DNA of 64,000 bases from Kappaphycus alvarezii (lineage: Eukaryota > Rhodophyta > Florideophyceae > Gigartinales > Solieriaceae), in contig NADL03000862.1 in NCBI GenBank assembly GCA_002205965.3, forward strand, positions 248,001 through 312,000. The letters are read 5' to 3'. Under the pieces are notes generated by a model, which worked only from the letters and a program-made list of their open reading frames with translations, ran no database searches and was not told the origin of the DNA. A program made the translations under genes and the position numbers. Positions within the stretch are counted from its first letter, which is position 1. Every line of letters starts with the position of its first letter. Below, piece after piece: positions 14,901-25,990 of the stretch.

Positions 14901-17900
14901 AGGATAATTTCTTTAATTTTCAATTTTTTCAATATTTCTTTCCATTTAACTGTTTTGGAAGCTTTTGATTTTTTCAAAGAATAAGAACGGTAAAAAAATG
15001 GAAACCTGTAGTTCAACTACTACAAAAAAATATGAATCCAGTATTTTTTATAATTGAATCATTACTTCGCTTTAGTTATAGTTCAGGAGATACATAGTGT
15101 TGTAAATTTTCAAAATTTCCGACATATGATAAATATGCTCTTGTTATGGACTTTTCAAGATTAGATTATATATATACTCTATAAAAGTTCTTAATCTTCT
15201 GAATTATATGTTACTATATAAATTTGTTCTATTTATTGAGTTCTTCGTATAAAGGATTAAAAAGATTTAGAATTGACACACTACTTTCTGTTCTTGTAAA
15301 ACCTGAAGTTAACCAAAATCTTTTCATTTTTGGCCAAATTGTATAAGCAGGCTTCAGCTTCATGCCTGTGAAATCATAAAAATCATGGAATTGGGCTACC
15401 GGTGGTTTCAAATGTAATTAAAGAATCTTAACTGAAAATTTTGATGGCAAAAAAATTCTTGAAGACTATTTCGCATACTTTTCGAGTATTTTTATCCTTT
15501 ATTGTGTATTTCTAAGGCTATGGTAAAAAAAAATGTTTCCGCGAATGGAACTATTATTTCTCTGCGGCTTTTTTGAAATTTTAAATGATTTGTTGGAGAG
15601 ATAAATTAGCGAATCGGAGACTACAAGACACTGCAGCAGGTGCGACGTATTTTAAATCGCGTAATAGTAAATTTACGCAATCAGGAATACTATGGGAAAT
15701 ACCCATTTAAATGTACTATTAAGCATATAAAAGACTGCTGATCAGTTAAAGAACCGATGAGGGTGATTACTTTGATATTGAAAAAAAGCAACCTCTAATT
15801 CTCAACAAATAAAGGAAATAGCAGTGATAAAGCGCACTGCTGCGTTTAAAAGGGAGGTAAATGGCTGTTAGGTTTATTATTTCTTTCTAAAATGATAGCA
15901 ATTTTTGTGGTAAGGGGCAAGCAGTGCAATACAGAGAAAATTAAAAGAATTTTTCAAGGTAAAGGCATAATCCGTGACAATAATGTACTCCTATTTTGAT
16001 ATTTTTTCATTACTTGAAGAAATTATCAGTTCAATAGGCTTAAACTTATGTCTATCCATGCGTTCTATTTAAATAGTTACGACTTCGTTTACTTTTTTGG
16101 CGTACTTTAGTGGTGAACAGACATTTGAATATGAGAACATTGTTCCGTATACATCTGATCCCATTAAGTTTTGTTCCTATGAGGACATCAGTAGCCCTCT
16201 AGTTTCTTTAAAACCCCAGAATTGATCTCCTCATTCCAACTACTTTCCTCAATCGGAAATTATATACCACATCTGATTCAAATTTTTGCTCAAAACTCTA
16301 TTCCTGACTGAGAAAGTCTTCGCAAAAAGTATTTTTAGTTTCGTTGTTATCTTTAAACCCCCACCTAGAGCCATTTTAATAATTCTCGTGTATTTCAAAC
16401 CCATACTGCTGATTTATTTCAAACCCTAAAGTATAATCAAGATCTAAGTATCTCCTGCTGTATTAGTAACGATTAATAGCAAATCATGCGCTATCCATCC
16501 AGAAATCGCTGTAATATTTCTTCTTAATTTTCTACCTTATTATTCCATAATATTTAACAGGTGTAAGTTGGCGACGATGAAAATTTCAAAAAATCATTAT
16601 CCAACAATGACGGGGTGTTCATGTGGAAAAGTGCTTTTGTAGTATATTTTTGGGAACACAAAGAGTGAGATATGGACGGTGTGTCGTGGTACTGCAAGTG
16701 ATTCTGTAAGAGGCAGGTTCTGCCACTTATCCTCATTTACTAACTTCAACGAAACTCTCCTTAGATCAGAAGCTTTTTTTCAGCTTCCCAAATATTTCAG
16801 TCTGCATTTTATGTTGTCTGCTAATCTTCTTCACCCCTCTCATCTTATTAAGCTTGTATATAATTTTCTATTAAACCTAAATTCTTAAAACACCGTACTA
16901 AATACATAAAATCCATCCAACTGAATCTTCCGGAAAGCGAATACTAAGACAAGATACTTTCAAGATAAATATCTATATCTATTCATGACAACCACCACCC
17001 TTGAGGTTAAAACCAAAACAAAACTCCAAAGTATCCACATATCCAACAACATACCTACTAATTCCCTCGAACTGCTTACTACCGCAGACAACCTCCTCAG
17101 ATATATCTAGTTCTGCCACTCAATTCCCATGATCCACAACTTCCTCTCCATTTCCAACCAACGGTTCCGATATTACGATGACAACCTCATGTTCATTCTC
17201 TCCTTCGTCCTCCACAGGAACGTCCCCACGTTGCACTCCAACGGCTCCCACGGGTCAAATCAGTCCCCCTCTTCTTTTAAGCCTTCCTCATCTTCCTCTG
17301 TCCCCTCTACCTACTCCACAAATTGACGGCGAAACCACTAATTTACGCGTTCCTGATTTAAACTTATATGTTACTCATCGTATTACGTCGGGCCAATTGC
17401 CATCAAAGCTTGGAGTTGATGCTATCCGGGGCCCTGATTGATTTTTTGATGGTCAAAGACGGGAGTAGGGTTTTCATATTTATGTAAGAGTAAGGAACTG
17501 TGCGGATGAGCCGATAGTGTGGTTGACGGTAGTGGTGATACTTCAAGACCCTTCTTTATTGTTTTAAATAGCGGCTTTATTTGATGGTTTTGACGGCCCT
17601 AGTTTTATTAAAAATTGTGAGGCCGTAGCGTGATTTTGACTTTGCGTCAATTTGTGGTCATGAGATAAAATCCGTATGAAAAGATGCTGGAAGTGATTTT
17701 GGAAGGAATTTTTATCAAGACATAGAAGTGTTCTTCTCAAAAGGGAGAACCAAAACCTTCAAACACAAAACAAAGTAGAGGTTCAAAGTGAATTTATTTT
17801 CGATAACGTGAAAATTTTCGGGTTTACGTTTTCAAAAAGGGATGATATATAAATTTGCTTTTGTAAAGAGAGATCAATTACGGATTTGAGGGTGTATAAA

Positions 17901-18743
17901 AATAGTACTCTTAAAGTACGAGCTTCTTCATGATAACATGCTTACCTATTGCACATTTCTCGGACATGATTGGTTTCAATCTTTCCCATGGAATAAATAA
18001 CTTGAACGGAATAGTGCCATTCTATTTTCCAATCTCCAAAGCTTAAAACTTAAGGATAATATGGTCATAGTATTTAAATCTTTATAATAAATTAAGCCGT
18101 CTTATAAACATCAGAATAACTGGGGTAGTGTGTTTTCGTCTATAGCCCACCTCAATTATATTTCTCCTGCTGAAATGCATTGGTCGCTGACTAATTTTTT
18201 GGCCTAAATTCCATTACCTATTGACATTTTCCAAAATTTTGCTTATCTGATCAACCTTTCAGATGATTACTTCTAGATTACCTTTGATTTCATGCCTTAG
18301 TACAATTCAAGACAATATCTGTTGATATTGCATATTCCTCCTTAGGCCTTTCCCCTTTCGATCTGCGTTAATTTAGTTTCTTTTCAAAATGATGTAGTTA
18401 AACCCGAAAGATAATCCGAAAAGGTCAAAATAAGGTAAGCCCTTTTAAGCACCATAAAATTAATAGTCATCAATTTAAATTTAGCGGCGAAAATGTTACA
18501 GAAACTCACAATGTATGACTATTCCCCCGAACCCACTAAACTGATCTCTGTAAATTATTAAAGGGGTAGTACGCATACTGATACTCGGGGGGAACTAAGT
18601 AAGAGATCTACGATGGGGCATTTAATGCTGAATTCGAATCAAAAGAGACGTAGTAAGAAAATTCCCAGGTAAAAGCGGAAGTCAATAGACATACAAATGA
18701 CCGAATATTGAGAAGATATCACTCATGACGAATTGCAGTCGGT

Positions 18744-20100
18744 CTTTTCGAATTTTTGAGGATGCAACTGTGGCTCTGTAATGCCCCTGGTACCTTCTAG
18801 TCTCTTATGAGCCGGATATTCTACGATTGCAGTGACATCTTTTTGGTCATCTGCATGCAAGATCTATTCATCTTAACCAAGACGAAATAGGGCCATCTGA
18901 CGCATTCGGAAACAGTTCTGTCATGATTACGGCAGGAAAACTCGTATGCAGCTGTTAAGAAGTCCTAGTTTATGGACAAATAGACAGAGTTTCTTTGGCT
19001 ATTTTTCGGTCACAACGGCCTCAAACTGAACCCAGCTAAGGGTAAAGCCATTCAATCGTGGCCCTGTAAACTTAAAAGCCACAGAGATGCGCAGCATTAT
19101 AGGTATGCTTTGTTTCTTTCGCCGCTTTATCTAGTATTTATCCATTTTTATGCTCCCCTTACGATACGGACATGAAAAGGCTCGGGTACATATAGAAGAA
19201 ACGACACCTTCAGAACCGCACCTTTCAAATATTAAACAACCAGATCGTCTACCTGTGCGCCCGCTTTTCAAACGATACTTGACCCTCATACAACAGCTCC
19301 AATTTCCACTCCGCAGAACTGGACTCAGCCGTTTCGCGGCCATGTGGAAGCACCGCACGAGGCAATCGGGGTTAATCTCATCGATCTAGCTATGCTGCTA
19401 CTTCGACATATGTTGATCGCCCATCTCTCTGTCTTCACCTTATCCCACGCCGGGAAATGGACACCGCAATTGATGCCGCCAATAATTTTTTCAGTAATAC
19501 CTTTACGCTTCATGGTTTTCCTGGTGACATCTTGAGAGAAAGAGATCCTAATTTTACTTCCAATTTCTGGAAAGCCCTCATGAATCGTTGTGGAATCAAG
19601 AAAAATATATCTGCAAGCCATCATCCGTAGACCAATGGCCTCTCAGAAGTTATGAATAGCATTGTAGAGAACCATTTTCTATGTCATTGCTCACCTAACT
19701 AGACAAATTGGGATATGCTTCTTCCTGCTGCTGAGTTTGCGTACAACTCGGCAGTTATAGCTGATCTTGGTTCATCCTCGTTCGACATTAATCTAGGAAA
19801 ACCTGTTGTGATTATTTTTGTCCAGCCAATATTCCTTTCTGGAAGCTTTGAAAAGCTTCAAGAAGCAGATAAAAGCCGTTTTAGAAGTGCCAAGTTCTAT
19901 CACGCCCTCGGCAAAGCCCGACAGACGGCATACAGTCACCCGAATTTAAGTACCCTTCCTTTGCAGTGCTCGATTAATTGTGTTTGGATCGAAGGTTATT
20001 TCAGGATATCATTGGGCGAAACCAAATGTCTGAGAAGTTGCCCGCTCGTCGCTTTGGGCCATTCAGGATCATGTAACCGGTCATGAACTATTTCAGAAGA
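18744..20100 (+). pseudogene. Decayed Ty3/Gypsy pol (RT palm and thumb, integrase)
   Basis: One frame from 18744 keeps the RT order of Gypsy elements: a LCNAPGTF block (family LxNAPxTFQ), then VICMQD in place of VVYMDD, then LRQENSYAAVKKS, then FFGHNGLKLNPAKGKAIQSW. Several in-frame stops interrupt it, and the catalytic YxDD is CMQD, so it cannot be active. Only about 90 bases separate the RT thumb from the integrase linker, so RNase H and the H2C2 finger are deleted. The integrase part (about 19390-19800) reads TYVDRPSLCLHLIP, LHGFPGDILRERDPNFTSNF, and HHP-stop-TNGLSEVMNSIVE, with two stops in the stretch. A tail resembling ARRFGPFRIM lies near 20050. It is a different family from the element at 53.3 kb. 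Confidence 0.85.
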
Positions 20101-20883
20101 GCAAACGCAAATTGTCCTACAAAATATTTTTCCACTGAGGGGCACATGAGAAAGGCACATCAGTTGGAACTATTCAGGTCAGGGCCATCCTGTTATAAAG
20201 ACATGCCCCATTGCAGGCTAACTCGAACGCGGCATGCCTGTTGACAGGGCTAATGACTGCTTTCTAATAGTTGGTCCAAAAGCACCTTCACTCTTCGTTT
20301 TACAATCGATCTCTCCACATTGGCGTGCCGCATAGGTTGCTAGGGCTTTAAGCTACTGTGCCATCGCAGTAAACCAACCCAACGTTTCCACCAGCTGAAA
20401 CTATTCAGAAGCAAAGACGGGGGTGCAGAAGGAGTGGAAAAATAATATCAGCTCAAAAGCAAAAGCAAAGGCAAACCTTGGGGTATATGTATACGCAATT
20501 TGTTTTACGCTTTCGAATAGAAGCTACAGATCTCGAAGCCATTAAGATGTATGTTTCCAACTTTTGCACAAGCGTTATCTTTCCCCACTAAGAATCATTC
20601 TTGCGGATGTTGACACAAGTCATGGGAATGGGCGAGTTGATTCTTACAACAATACACCCGACGGACTACATGCCATAGTGAAAACTCCGAGAACAGGGAA
20701 CTTTCGCCTGTCCGATGTTTCACGCATAGAGTCACTGTTGCTACGCTCTCTGAGCAAGCCGGGCTACAATCAGACATTTGTTTCAAGGGCACAGCCCGTA
20801 CCATTTCCAGCCTCGCCCAACGGAGTCTCTTCATTTGTACTATGCTGTTCATCTATCATTGATCACACTAACTTCTAGCGCAC
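20101..20883. other. Intergenic stretch between the Gypsy relic and the first minus-strand gene
   Basis: Composition changes here from AT-rich to the more GC-rich island. Overlapping frames of about 85-105 codons on both strands show no motif and look like chance. The left part may be the last remnants of the Gypsy relic. The right part is the 3' flank of the gene ending at 20884; I see no clear AATAAA for it. Confidence 0.4.
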
Positions 20884-21579
20884 TCATCTCCTGCCCTTCC
20901 TCCTGCGTTTGATAGCCACACGTACGGCCTTTACGACCAAACGAGTGACATCTTTCCCACTCAGCTGCTCAAATGCAAACTCCTGAACGCCGAGGTGCCT
21001 TTCGACAAACCTCTGCAATTCTCTCCTCGCCCTTGCCCTTTGTTTCTTTCTTCCCTGCACGGATCTTTTCCATTTTTCCTCCTCCTTGATCAACATACGC
21101 GTGACCCTATTCTCGACCCCCCCTGCCGGCAACCCAACGATCTTCCGTGCCTCAATCCACACCTTTGCCAAGCGTTTCGCACGTATCCCCTCAAACATCC
21201 ATTGCCTTTTCCACCCAATCTCCGCACAAATCCACGTAACCACCATCTCTGTTGTTCTCCCTCGGTCAGGTTCCTCATGCCTGTGTTTCCTGTTTGCATG
21301 ATGTCGCGTAGGGACATGGACATGAGTTGTGATCGAATGTTGGCGGTGAGAGCGGGACGGGGATCGGTTGCGTGCTTTTTGAGGGGCCCAACTACCGGCA
21401 TCTGCATGGTTGGAGGGGGGCGCTTTGGAGGGGCGAGATGACATGCGGGTGAAGGTGGTGGCACGACGCGGTTGGGGAGAGGGAGAGATTCTGTGCGAAC
21501 GAAAGGTGACGTGATGGTTTTTGCGGTGGTTGTGTTGCTGCGGTGAGCGGAGAATGCCGCGCGGGACTGGACGGGGCAT
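20884..21579 (-). CDS. Basic protein with SILK plus RVxF PP1-docking motifs (gene A of three)
   Basis: This is a 231-residue protein starting at ATG 21579, the first ATG of the frame. A TATATAAA box lies about 115 bases upstream. Residues 8-11 are GILR, matching the SILK-type motif [GS]IL[RK]. Residues 22-26 are HHVTF, matching the broad RVxF consensus (basic residue, any, V, polar, F). In known PP1 partners these two motifs dock the catalytic subunit of protein phosphatase 1, usually with SILK first, as here. Residues 30-110 are Ser/Pro/Arg/His-rich and probably disordered. Residues 110-231 are predicted helical and very basic, ending in a KR-rich tail that could be a nuclear localisation signal. 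Residues 191-225 align without gaps to residues 178-212 of the protein at 29856-31283 (8 of 35 identical). I know no named family for it. PP1 docking is inferred from motifs only. Confidence 0.7.
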   Translation of the reverse strand: MPRPVPRGILRSPQQHNHRKNHHVTFRSHRISPSPQPRRATTFTRMSSRPSKAPPSNHADAGSWAPQKARNRSPSRSHRQHSITTHVHVPTRHHANRKHRHEEPDRGRTTEMVVTWICAEIGWKRQWMFEGIRAKRLAKVWIEARKIVGLPAGGVENRVTRMLIKEEEKWKRSVQGRKKQRARARRELQRFVERHLGVQEFAFEQLSGKDVTRLVVKAVRVAIKRRRKGRR

Positions 21580-21693
21580 AATTGGGACGGGGTGGGTGTG
21601 GTTGAGTTTTGGATGAGAGTGTGTTTTGGATGAGAGTGTGGAGAGGGAAGTGTGGGACAGGAGTGGATGGGGGGTGAAGGTAAGGGGCGGGAG

Positions 21694-21701
21694 TTTATAT
21701 A
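21694..21701 (-). promoter_or_regulatory. TATA box of gene A
   Basis: On the minus strand the sequence CTATATAAACTC lies about 115 bases upstream of the ATG at 21579. It sits at the gene-proximal side of a strongly pyrimidine-rich (minus strand) 5' region, as in the other two genes of the trio. Confidence 0.55.
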
Positions 21702-22404
21702 GGGATGAGGGGAGTTGCGGGAAAGAGCGAAGTGCGGTTCGGTATCGGATAGTTATCTAATGGAAAGTTGGAGCGGGACAATAAGAGGGGAAGGAAATGG
21801 GGCGGTGGAGGGTGGGTTGTTGTTATTGGTGATTGGGCGGTGTAAAGGGGAGCAGATGGTGCGGAAATACACCTGCATGGGAAAGGGCAAGTAGAATAAA
21901 GTAATAAGGTGGCGGATGGTGGTTGGAAGTTTACAAAACGCAGTTGGACAGAGGCGGACCAATGATGAGTGGAGCGACTGGCGAGTAGCGGTGAGGTGAT
22001 TGGTGCGAAGAAGGGAGGGAAAAACAGAGTAGGTTTGAAAGTTGTGAGGGAGGGTGGTGGTGGATGGAGGAGATGAAGGGGAGGAGGGGGGGAGATGGAG
22101 GATTGGTTGAGTTTGGATGGCATGTGAGAAGGTTGGGATTGTATGAGAATGTGCATGAGTGGATTCTTGTAGTTGGCTGAATCGATAGGCAGATATCGGC
22201 GGCAGCATTGCTGGTGCTTTTCGGGAAGAGAAGTTGCGCTTTCTTATAAAGTTGTGACGGCAGGAGTTTCGGCATGGCCAGATGCTAATCCTGGACATGA
22301 TGATGTTGAGCACGTATCATATATCTACAGTTCCGCCCTGCTGCCTGCAACAGTCGAGTTGTCTGCCACGAATATAACAATACTGTAATCTATTGAATAC
22401 CCTA

Positions 22405-22732
22405 GTACTGTACTGTACACTAGTCAAAATACCCTTTGAGTAAAAAGTATACCCATGGATTTGTACAGTACTGTACAGGAAAGTATTAGGGTACATTGCC
22501 ACGTCGTACCGAATCAAAACAGATGCCCACCGTCTTTTTTGATTTTACAACTTTGCTTTACTGTACTGTACTGTACAGTATGGAGCATCTACAGCACAGC
22601 GCTGGCAATTTTTACATTGCACATTTGTTATTCGTATCAATTCAGACTACTGTACTGACTAAAATTTAGTGCATCGCACAGTACTGTACTCTACTCTATA
22701 GTACAGTACAGTAAAGTACTGTACAGTACGGC
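22405..22732. repeat. Cluster of TACTG/CAGTA palindromic pentamer repeats
   Basis: At least five short arrays of GTACTGTAC / GTACAGTAC occur at about 22408, 22465, 22560, 22648 and 22678-22730. The unit is the pentamer TACTG or its complement, giving 5-bp-spaced GTAC sites and local palindromes. Such arrays are frequent from 22.4 to 33.3 kb; I saw them elsewhere only in the LTRs at 53.3 and 59.8 kb. Their position 0.8-1.1 kb upstream of gene A allows a regulatory role, but this is not shown. Confidence 0.8.
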
Positions 22733-22910
22733 TTGTTCAAATAGACGTTCTCGAAATATCCCACGTCGGACAGAATTCAGTTTTGCAACGAGGATTGGTC
22801 TAGCCGCTACCATACGTTTGGGGGCACATTGGGGAACGCAACCATCGAATCGGGAGCCGCTAATCTTGTCCGCTTTTCAACAGCGCTTGATTACGCCACT
22901 CTATTCGAAT

Positions 22911-22954
22911 CCAAATGTTTCAAGAGTAAAACACCCCCACCATTCCCCCCCGCC
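22911..22954 (-). repeat. Dispersed repeat R1, partial copy (reverse)
   Basis: On the minus strand this reads as a G-run with GGAATG, then GGGTGTTTTACTCTTGAAA. It matches the start of R1 at 32552, including the preceding GGCGGGG context. The remainder of the repeat is absent. Confidence 0.6.
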
Positions 22955-24105
22955 AACAAGCCCTGAATTCCCCAGCCCCTATTTTCTACTACAGTAGTCT
23001 AGTCTCCTTTGCACCTCAGTGAAGCAAAGGTCAGCATACCAACCAGCGACGGAAAATGGCACCCGTCGCGCATATTCCGAGTGTGCACCACTACATGATT
23101 CAAGTCGGATCACTTTTCCAGACCTCCACGTGTACATGTAGTTTCGTTAAGATTATGTAAGCCTGTAAACACCTGTGTGAGGACCGAGTGCCTCATAAAA
23201 TCAAGCTCTTTCATTTTGACGCCAATATTTAATGTCGCAGCAGCTTGTTTTTGCCCTCTTTCACGGTATCGAAATTTTGTTTTTGCAAATAAACGTTGCA
23301 CGCAAGCTCGACCTTGTTTTTGCCATTGCTGCCGAAAAGCCCTGAATAAAACTGACTTACCATACACTCACAAGAAGCGAGTCTTCTTGATCTTGAGTGG
23401 CCGTTTCGTAACTGCAACTTGTTTTCAAGAGCACAAGGGCCAGAAAGACAAAAATCCATTCACTCTACCAATAAAAACAGATGCCGCGCGATGGAGTTCT
23501 CCAATCCCTCAACCCCCGACCCGGCACGTGTACCTCAACTCGCCATTGGTGCACTCGCCATAACCTCAATAGCAGAGCCGGGAGACGCAAACCTTACGAC
23601 TCACGCCTCTGTGCACGTGTACTGTCTCCCGAGATAGTCCCGCCACCACAACACACCATCCCCCCCGTTCGGCTGACCGCTGAACGAAACCAAAAAAAAA
23701 AAATTCCCAGCCACAACAACCTTCCATCCATTTGATTCGGTTGCGTTTTCAAATGCCACCTTCCACGGATTGGATGCTCCACGACCAATGCCAGCTTTTG
23801 TGTGGCGGCCACGATACGCAGAGAGACCGCATTGGTTTCCACTACACCATGCATGCACACTGGCCTTGAAGAACAAGCAACCCCCAAACGTATGCGCGAC
23901 GCAACACCCGCCACTCGGCATCCCCCCGTTGCGTATTGCATATTCGTTTCCACCTTGCACCTCACCCCGCCAATCACAATCGTCCCTCCAAACCAATACG
24001 CATTGCAAATCCTCGTCCATCCCACTAACAAGCCATCCCGAGAGTCGCGTACAATCGCCCGCGCAACTGCAACGGTTCAAAACGCCGTGACTCTTAATAT
24101 CCCGT

Positions 24106-24125
24106 ACTGTACTGTACAGTACAGT
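24106..24125. repeat. 20-bp perfect palindrome of TACTG pentamers
   Basis: The sequence ACTGTACTGTACAGTACAGT is exactly self-complementary. It is a converging pair of pentamer runs, as in the clusters at 22.4, 25.8 and 28.6 kb. Confidence 0.85.
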
Positions 24126-24702
24126 GCCTGACACAAATTGAACACACCCCAAATCATGCTACAGTATGTCACGGCCATCATCCAACCAAACCACGTGTCC
24201 AAGTGTCAACGAGTAGCTTACAGCCATTGGACGTGGCACCCCGGCAGTCAGGCGAATCAATGTGCGGGAAAAGCGTGTTTTATTGTTGCACACTGGCCGC
24301 AATGTTTTCATTTGTTGGCGCAACCGGTGTAAGAATGGCAACCCGTGGTTTGGCGCTACACGAACAGCGGTCCAGCTGGCGTCCCACCAATGTACGCTCC
24401 ACGCTGCTCTCGGGAGCGCGTGCAGACGGGTCAATTGGGTCATCACAACGAGCATGGGCGCACTCGAAACTCGAAACCCGATTCAAATTCGCGTTTCGCT
24501 TCACAGAGCACCACTACGGACCGTCACTGTCAGTTTTTTGTCTTGGCTGTGCAATGGCTTTGTGGTCAGAGTTGGTCCGAACCTGCGCCGGTGATTTTGG
24601 AGGTTCAAGGCGGCGATGACGTTCAGAATGTCCGCATGTAGTCGACGCGCGCACGTTGCTCGTAGAGCAAAAGACTCTCAAGTTGGGACGCAATTCAAAG
24701 CG

Positions 24703-24708
24703 ATTTAT
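24703..24708 (-). promoter_or_regulatory. Candidate polyadenylation signal of gene B
   Basis: AATAAA on the minus strand lies about 145 bases past the TAG stop of gene B, a plausible distance for a fungal 3' UTR. Confidence 0.4.
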
Positions 24709-24853
24709 TCAATATGCAAGTAAAACTACGACGCAACCCTTCGGCAAAGAATGCGATCGAAAAGCGACACGAAACGGCCCCGCCCCCTCCGCCAACTCCC
24801 GGAAAATCAGAAACCCCCCCTTTGATGTGCGCGTGCACCAGGCGCAAATCGAC

Positions 24854-25429
24854 CTAATAAGCCCTCCTCCTCCTCCTATCAGCGCTCAAATAGCGACTGC
24901 GAACGAGTTCAGGGTGTGTCATTTCGACATCCCTTCTCCTCCTCCTATCCTCCTCCTCCCTCCTACTGCTGCGTGAAGTCCTCTTCCTCTCCTCCCTGCT
25001 TTCCCTCTTCCTCCTTTCCCTCCTCCTCCTCCTCTCCTCCTCCCTGCGTTCTTCATCCCTTCTATGAGCGTCCCTCCTCTCCCTCTCCCTCATCCTCATC
25101 TCCCTCTTACGGTCTGCCTTGCGAAACTCCTCTTCTATTTCTCGTTCGGTGGCACGACGAATGCGATACGAGGAAGAGTGATGCGGCTTGGCGGCAAAAC
25201 TTGAGTAGGAGGATGTGTCAGAGTTGAAAGAATAGGAACGGGGGGTGTGAATCGGGGTGGAGCGACGACGCGGCCGCGGATCATCGGCAAAGGAAACACG
25301 ACGTGGAGACCGGGATGAACGTGATGAACGGTTGGATGATGCGTCAAAGGAGGGGCGGCGTAGAATGCCTTGCACATCCGAGCTGTAGTCGTATGGGGAT
25401 TGGTAGGATGGGGTGTACGGCGAGTACAT
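24854..25429 (-). CDS. Arg/Glu-rich protein with SILK plus RVxF PP1-docking motifs (gene B of three)
   Basis: This is a 191-residue protein. ATG 25429 (context CGTCACCATG) is the first ATG; the frame is open further upstream, but only with a TTG start and Pro/His/Thr-rich leader-like sequence. Residues 3-13 carry SPYTP and SPY motifs. Residues 21-24 are GILR and 43-47 are RRVSF: a textbook SILK followed about 20 residues later by RVxF, the arrangement of bipartite PP1 partners. The Ser in RVSF sits in a basic, Ser/Arg-rich context and could be phosphorylated to switch docking, as known for other RVxF proteins. Residues 91-165 are an uninterrupted Arg/Glu/Lys-rich stretch, likely a charged single helix or coiled coil. 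The protein ends RRRRRAY. The family is unknown and the phosphatase link is a motif-based inference, but this is the strongest of the three. Confidence 0.72.
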   Translation of the reverse strand: MYSPYTPSYQSPYDYSSDVQGILRRPSFDASSNRSSRSSRSPRRVSFADDPRPRRRSTPIHTPRSYSFNSDTSSYSSFAAKPHHSSSYRIRRATEREIEEEFRKADRKREMRMRERERRDAHRRDEERREEERRRRRERRKRESREERKRTSRSSRREEEDRRRRRDVEMTHPELVRSRYLSADRRRRRAY

Positions 25430-25479
25430 GGTGACGACGATGTGGATGAGGAAAGTTGGGCGTTGGGTTGAAAGATTGG

Positions 25480-25521
25480 GGTGTGTGTGAGTGTGTGTGA
25501 GTGAGTGTGAGTGTGTGTGAG
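25480..25521. repeat. GT/GA-type microsatellite in the leader of gene B
   Basis: The plus strand shows irregular repeats of GTGTGTGA. On the transcribed strand this is CTCACACA, lying between the ATG of gene B and its putative TATA box. It belongs to a pyrimidine-rich leader also seen at the other two genes. Confidence 0.8.
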
Positions 25522-25569
25522 TTTGGAGGGGAAAGGGAATGGGGAGGTGGAGGGGTGGAGCGGGGGTGC

Positions 25570-25580
25570 GAGGTCTTATA
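25570..25580 (-). promoter_or_regulatory. Putative TATA box of gene B
   Basis: The minus-strand sequence CACATATAAGACC lies about 145 bases upstream of ATG 25429. Spacing and setting are similar to the TATA box of gene A. Confidence 0.5.
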
Positions 25581-25802
25581 TGTGTATGGAGAGGTGGGGG
25601 CAGATGGTGGTGCAGGCGGTAAATGAAGGATGGAGGATGATACGAAAAGGGAATTGGCTGTAGGATTTGGTGCACCTGCTTGACCAATGATGGTGCAGTA
25701 CAGCAGTGCAGGCGTCGTCACGGACATGTCACGCATCAAGCTCCAAAACAACTGTCACAAGCTTCCTGATAGATGAGCACGCTTTGCCTGCTTCGCTGTC
25801 AT

Positions 25803-25990
25803 GCTACTGTACCATACCGTACAGTACAGCCTTGTACTATACAGTACTGTAGAGTAAAGAATTGAATCCGCTATAAACTCGCATCCAATCTGCATTTCAT
25901 GCCGTCGCTGTGAACAATGCTGTACTGCTACTGTACCGTACTGTACATACACCCAACTCAAGACGTACTGTACACTCTTACTGTACCATC
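25803..25990. repeat. TACTG/CAGTA pentamer cluster upstream of gene B
   Basis: Arrays occur at about 25804-25852, 25921-25948 and 25965-25985 (for example CCGTACAGTACAG and TACTGTACCGTACTGTACA). They lie roughly 375-560 bases upstream of the ATG of gene B. Confidence 0.8.

Larger units (their letters stand above)
1..18740. other. Long gene-poor stretch, probably old repeat-derived DNA
   Basis: I find no convincing protein gene here. Open frames are short (125 codons at most), start mostly at non-ATG codons, and show no recognisable motif. About 1-11 kb has mixed composition and 11-18.7 kb is more AT-rich. Fragments of a short dispersed repeat occur at 3655, 10381 and 11932. A pyrimidine-rich patch at 16.7-17.45 kb contains Ser/Pro-rich frames that could be a decayed gag, but nothing confirms this. 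Confidence 0.6.
21702..24853. other. Intergenic region between genes A and B, with pentamer palindromes
   Basis: The first 450 bases are the pyrimidine-rich (minus strand) upstream region of gene A; the long Pro/Ser/Thr-rich frames there are composition artefacts. Clusters of TACTG/CAGTA pentamers lie at 22405-22732 and 24104-24126, and a partial R1 repeat lies at 22911. At 23.5-24.6 kb, overlapping frames of 100-180 codons exist on both strands but lack motifs. The 3' flank of gene B carries a minus-strand AATAAA at about 24703-24708. Confidence 0.4.

Noticed and set aside
20995..21464. Plus- and minus-strand frames of 124-148 codons overlapping gene A
   Set aside because: Shadows of the GC-rich coding sequence of gene A. 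The motif-bearing frame with ATG and TATA is preferred.
21695..22313. Pro/Ser/Thr-rich minus-strand frames of 114-186 codons upstream of gene A
   Set aside because: They lie in a pyrimidine-rich promoter region where stop codons are rare in all minus frames. No motif and no consistent frame.
23594..24641. Several overlapping frames of 100-183 codons on both strands
   Set aside because: Mutually overlapping, without recognisable domains or supporting signals. Expected at this composition.
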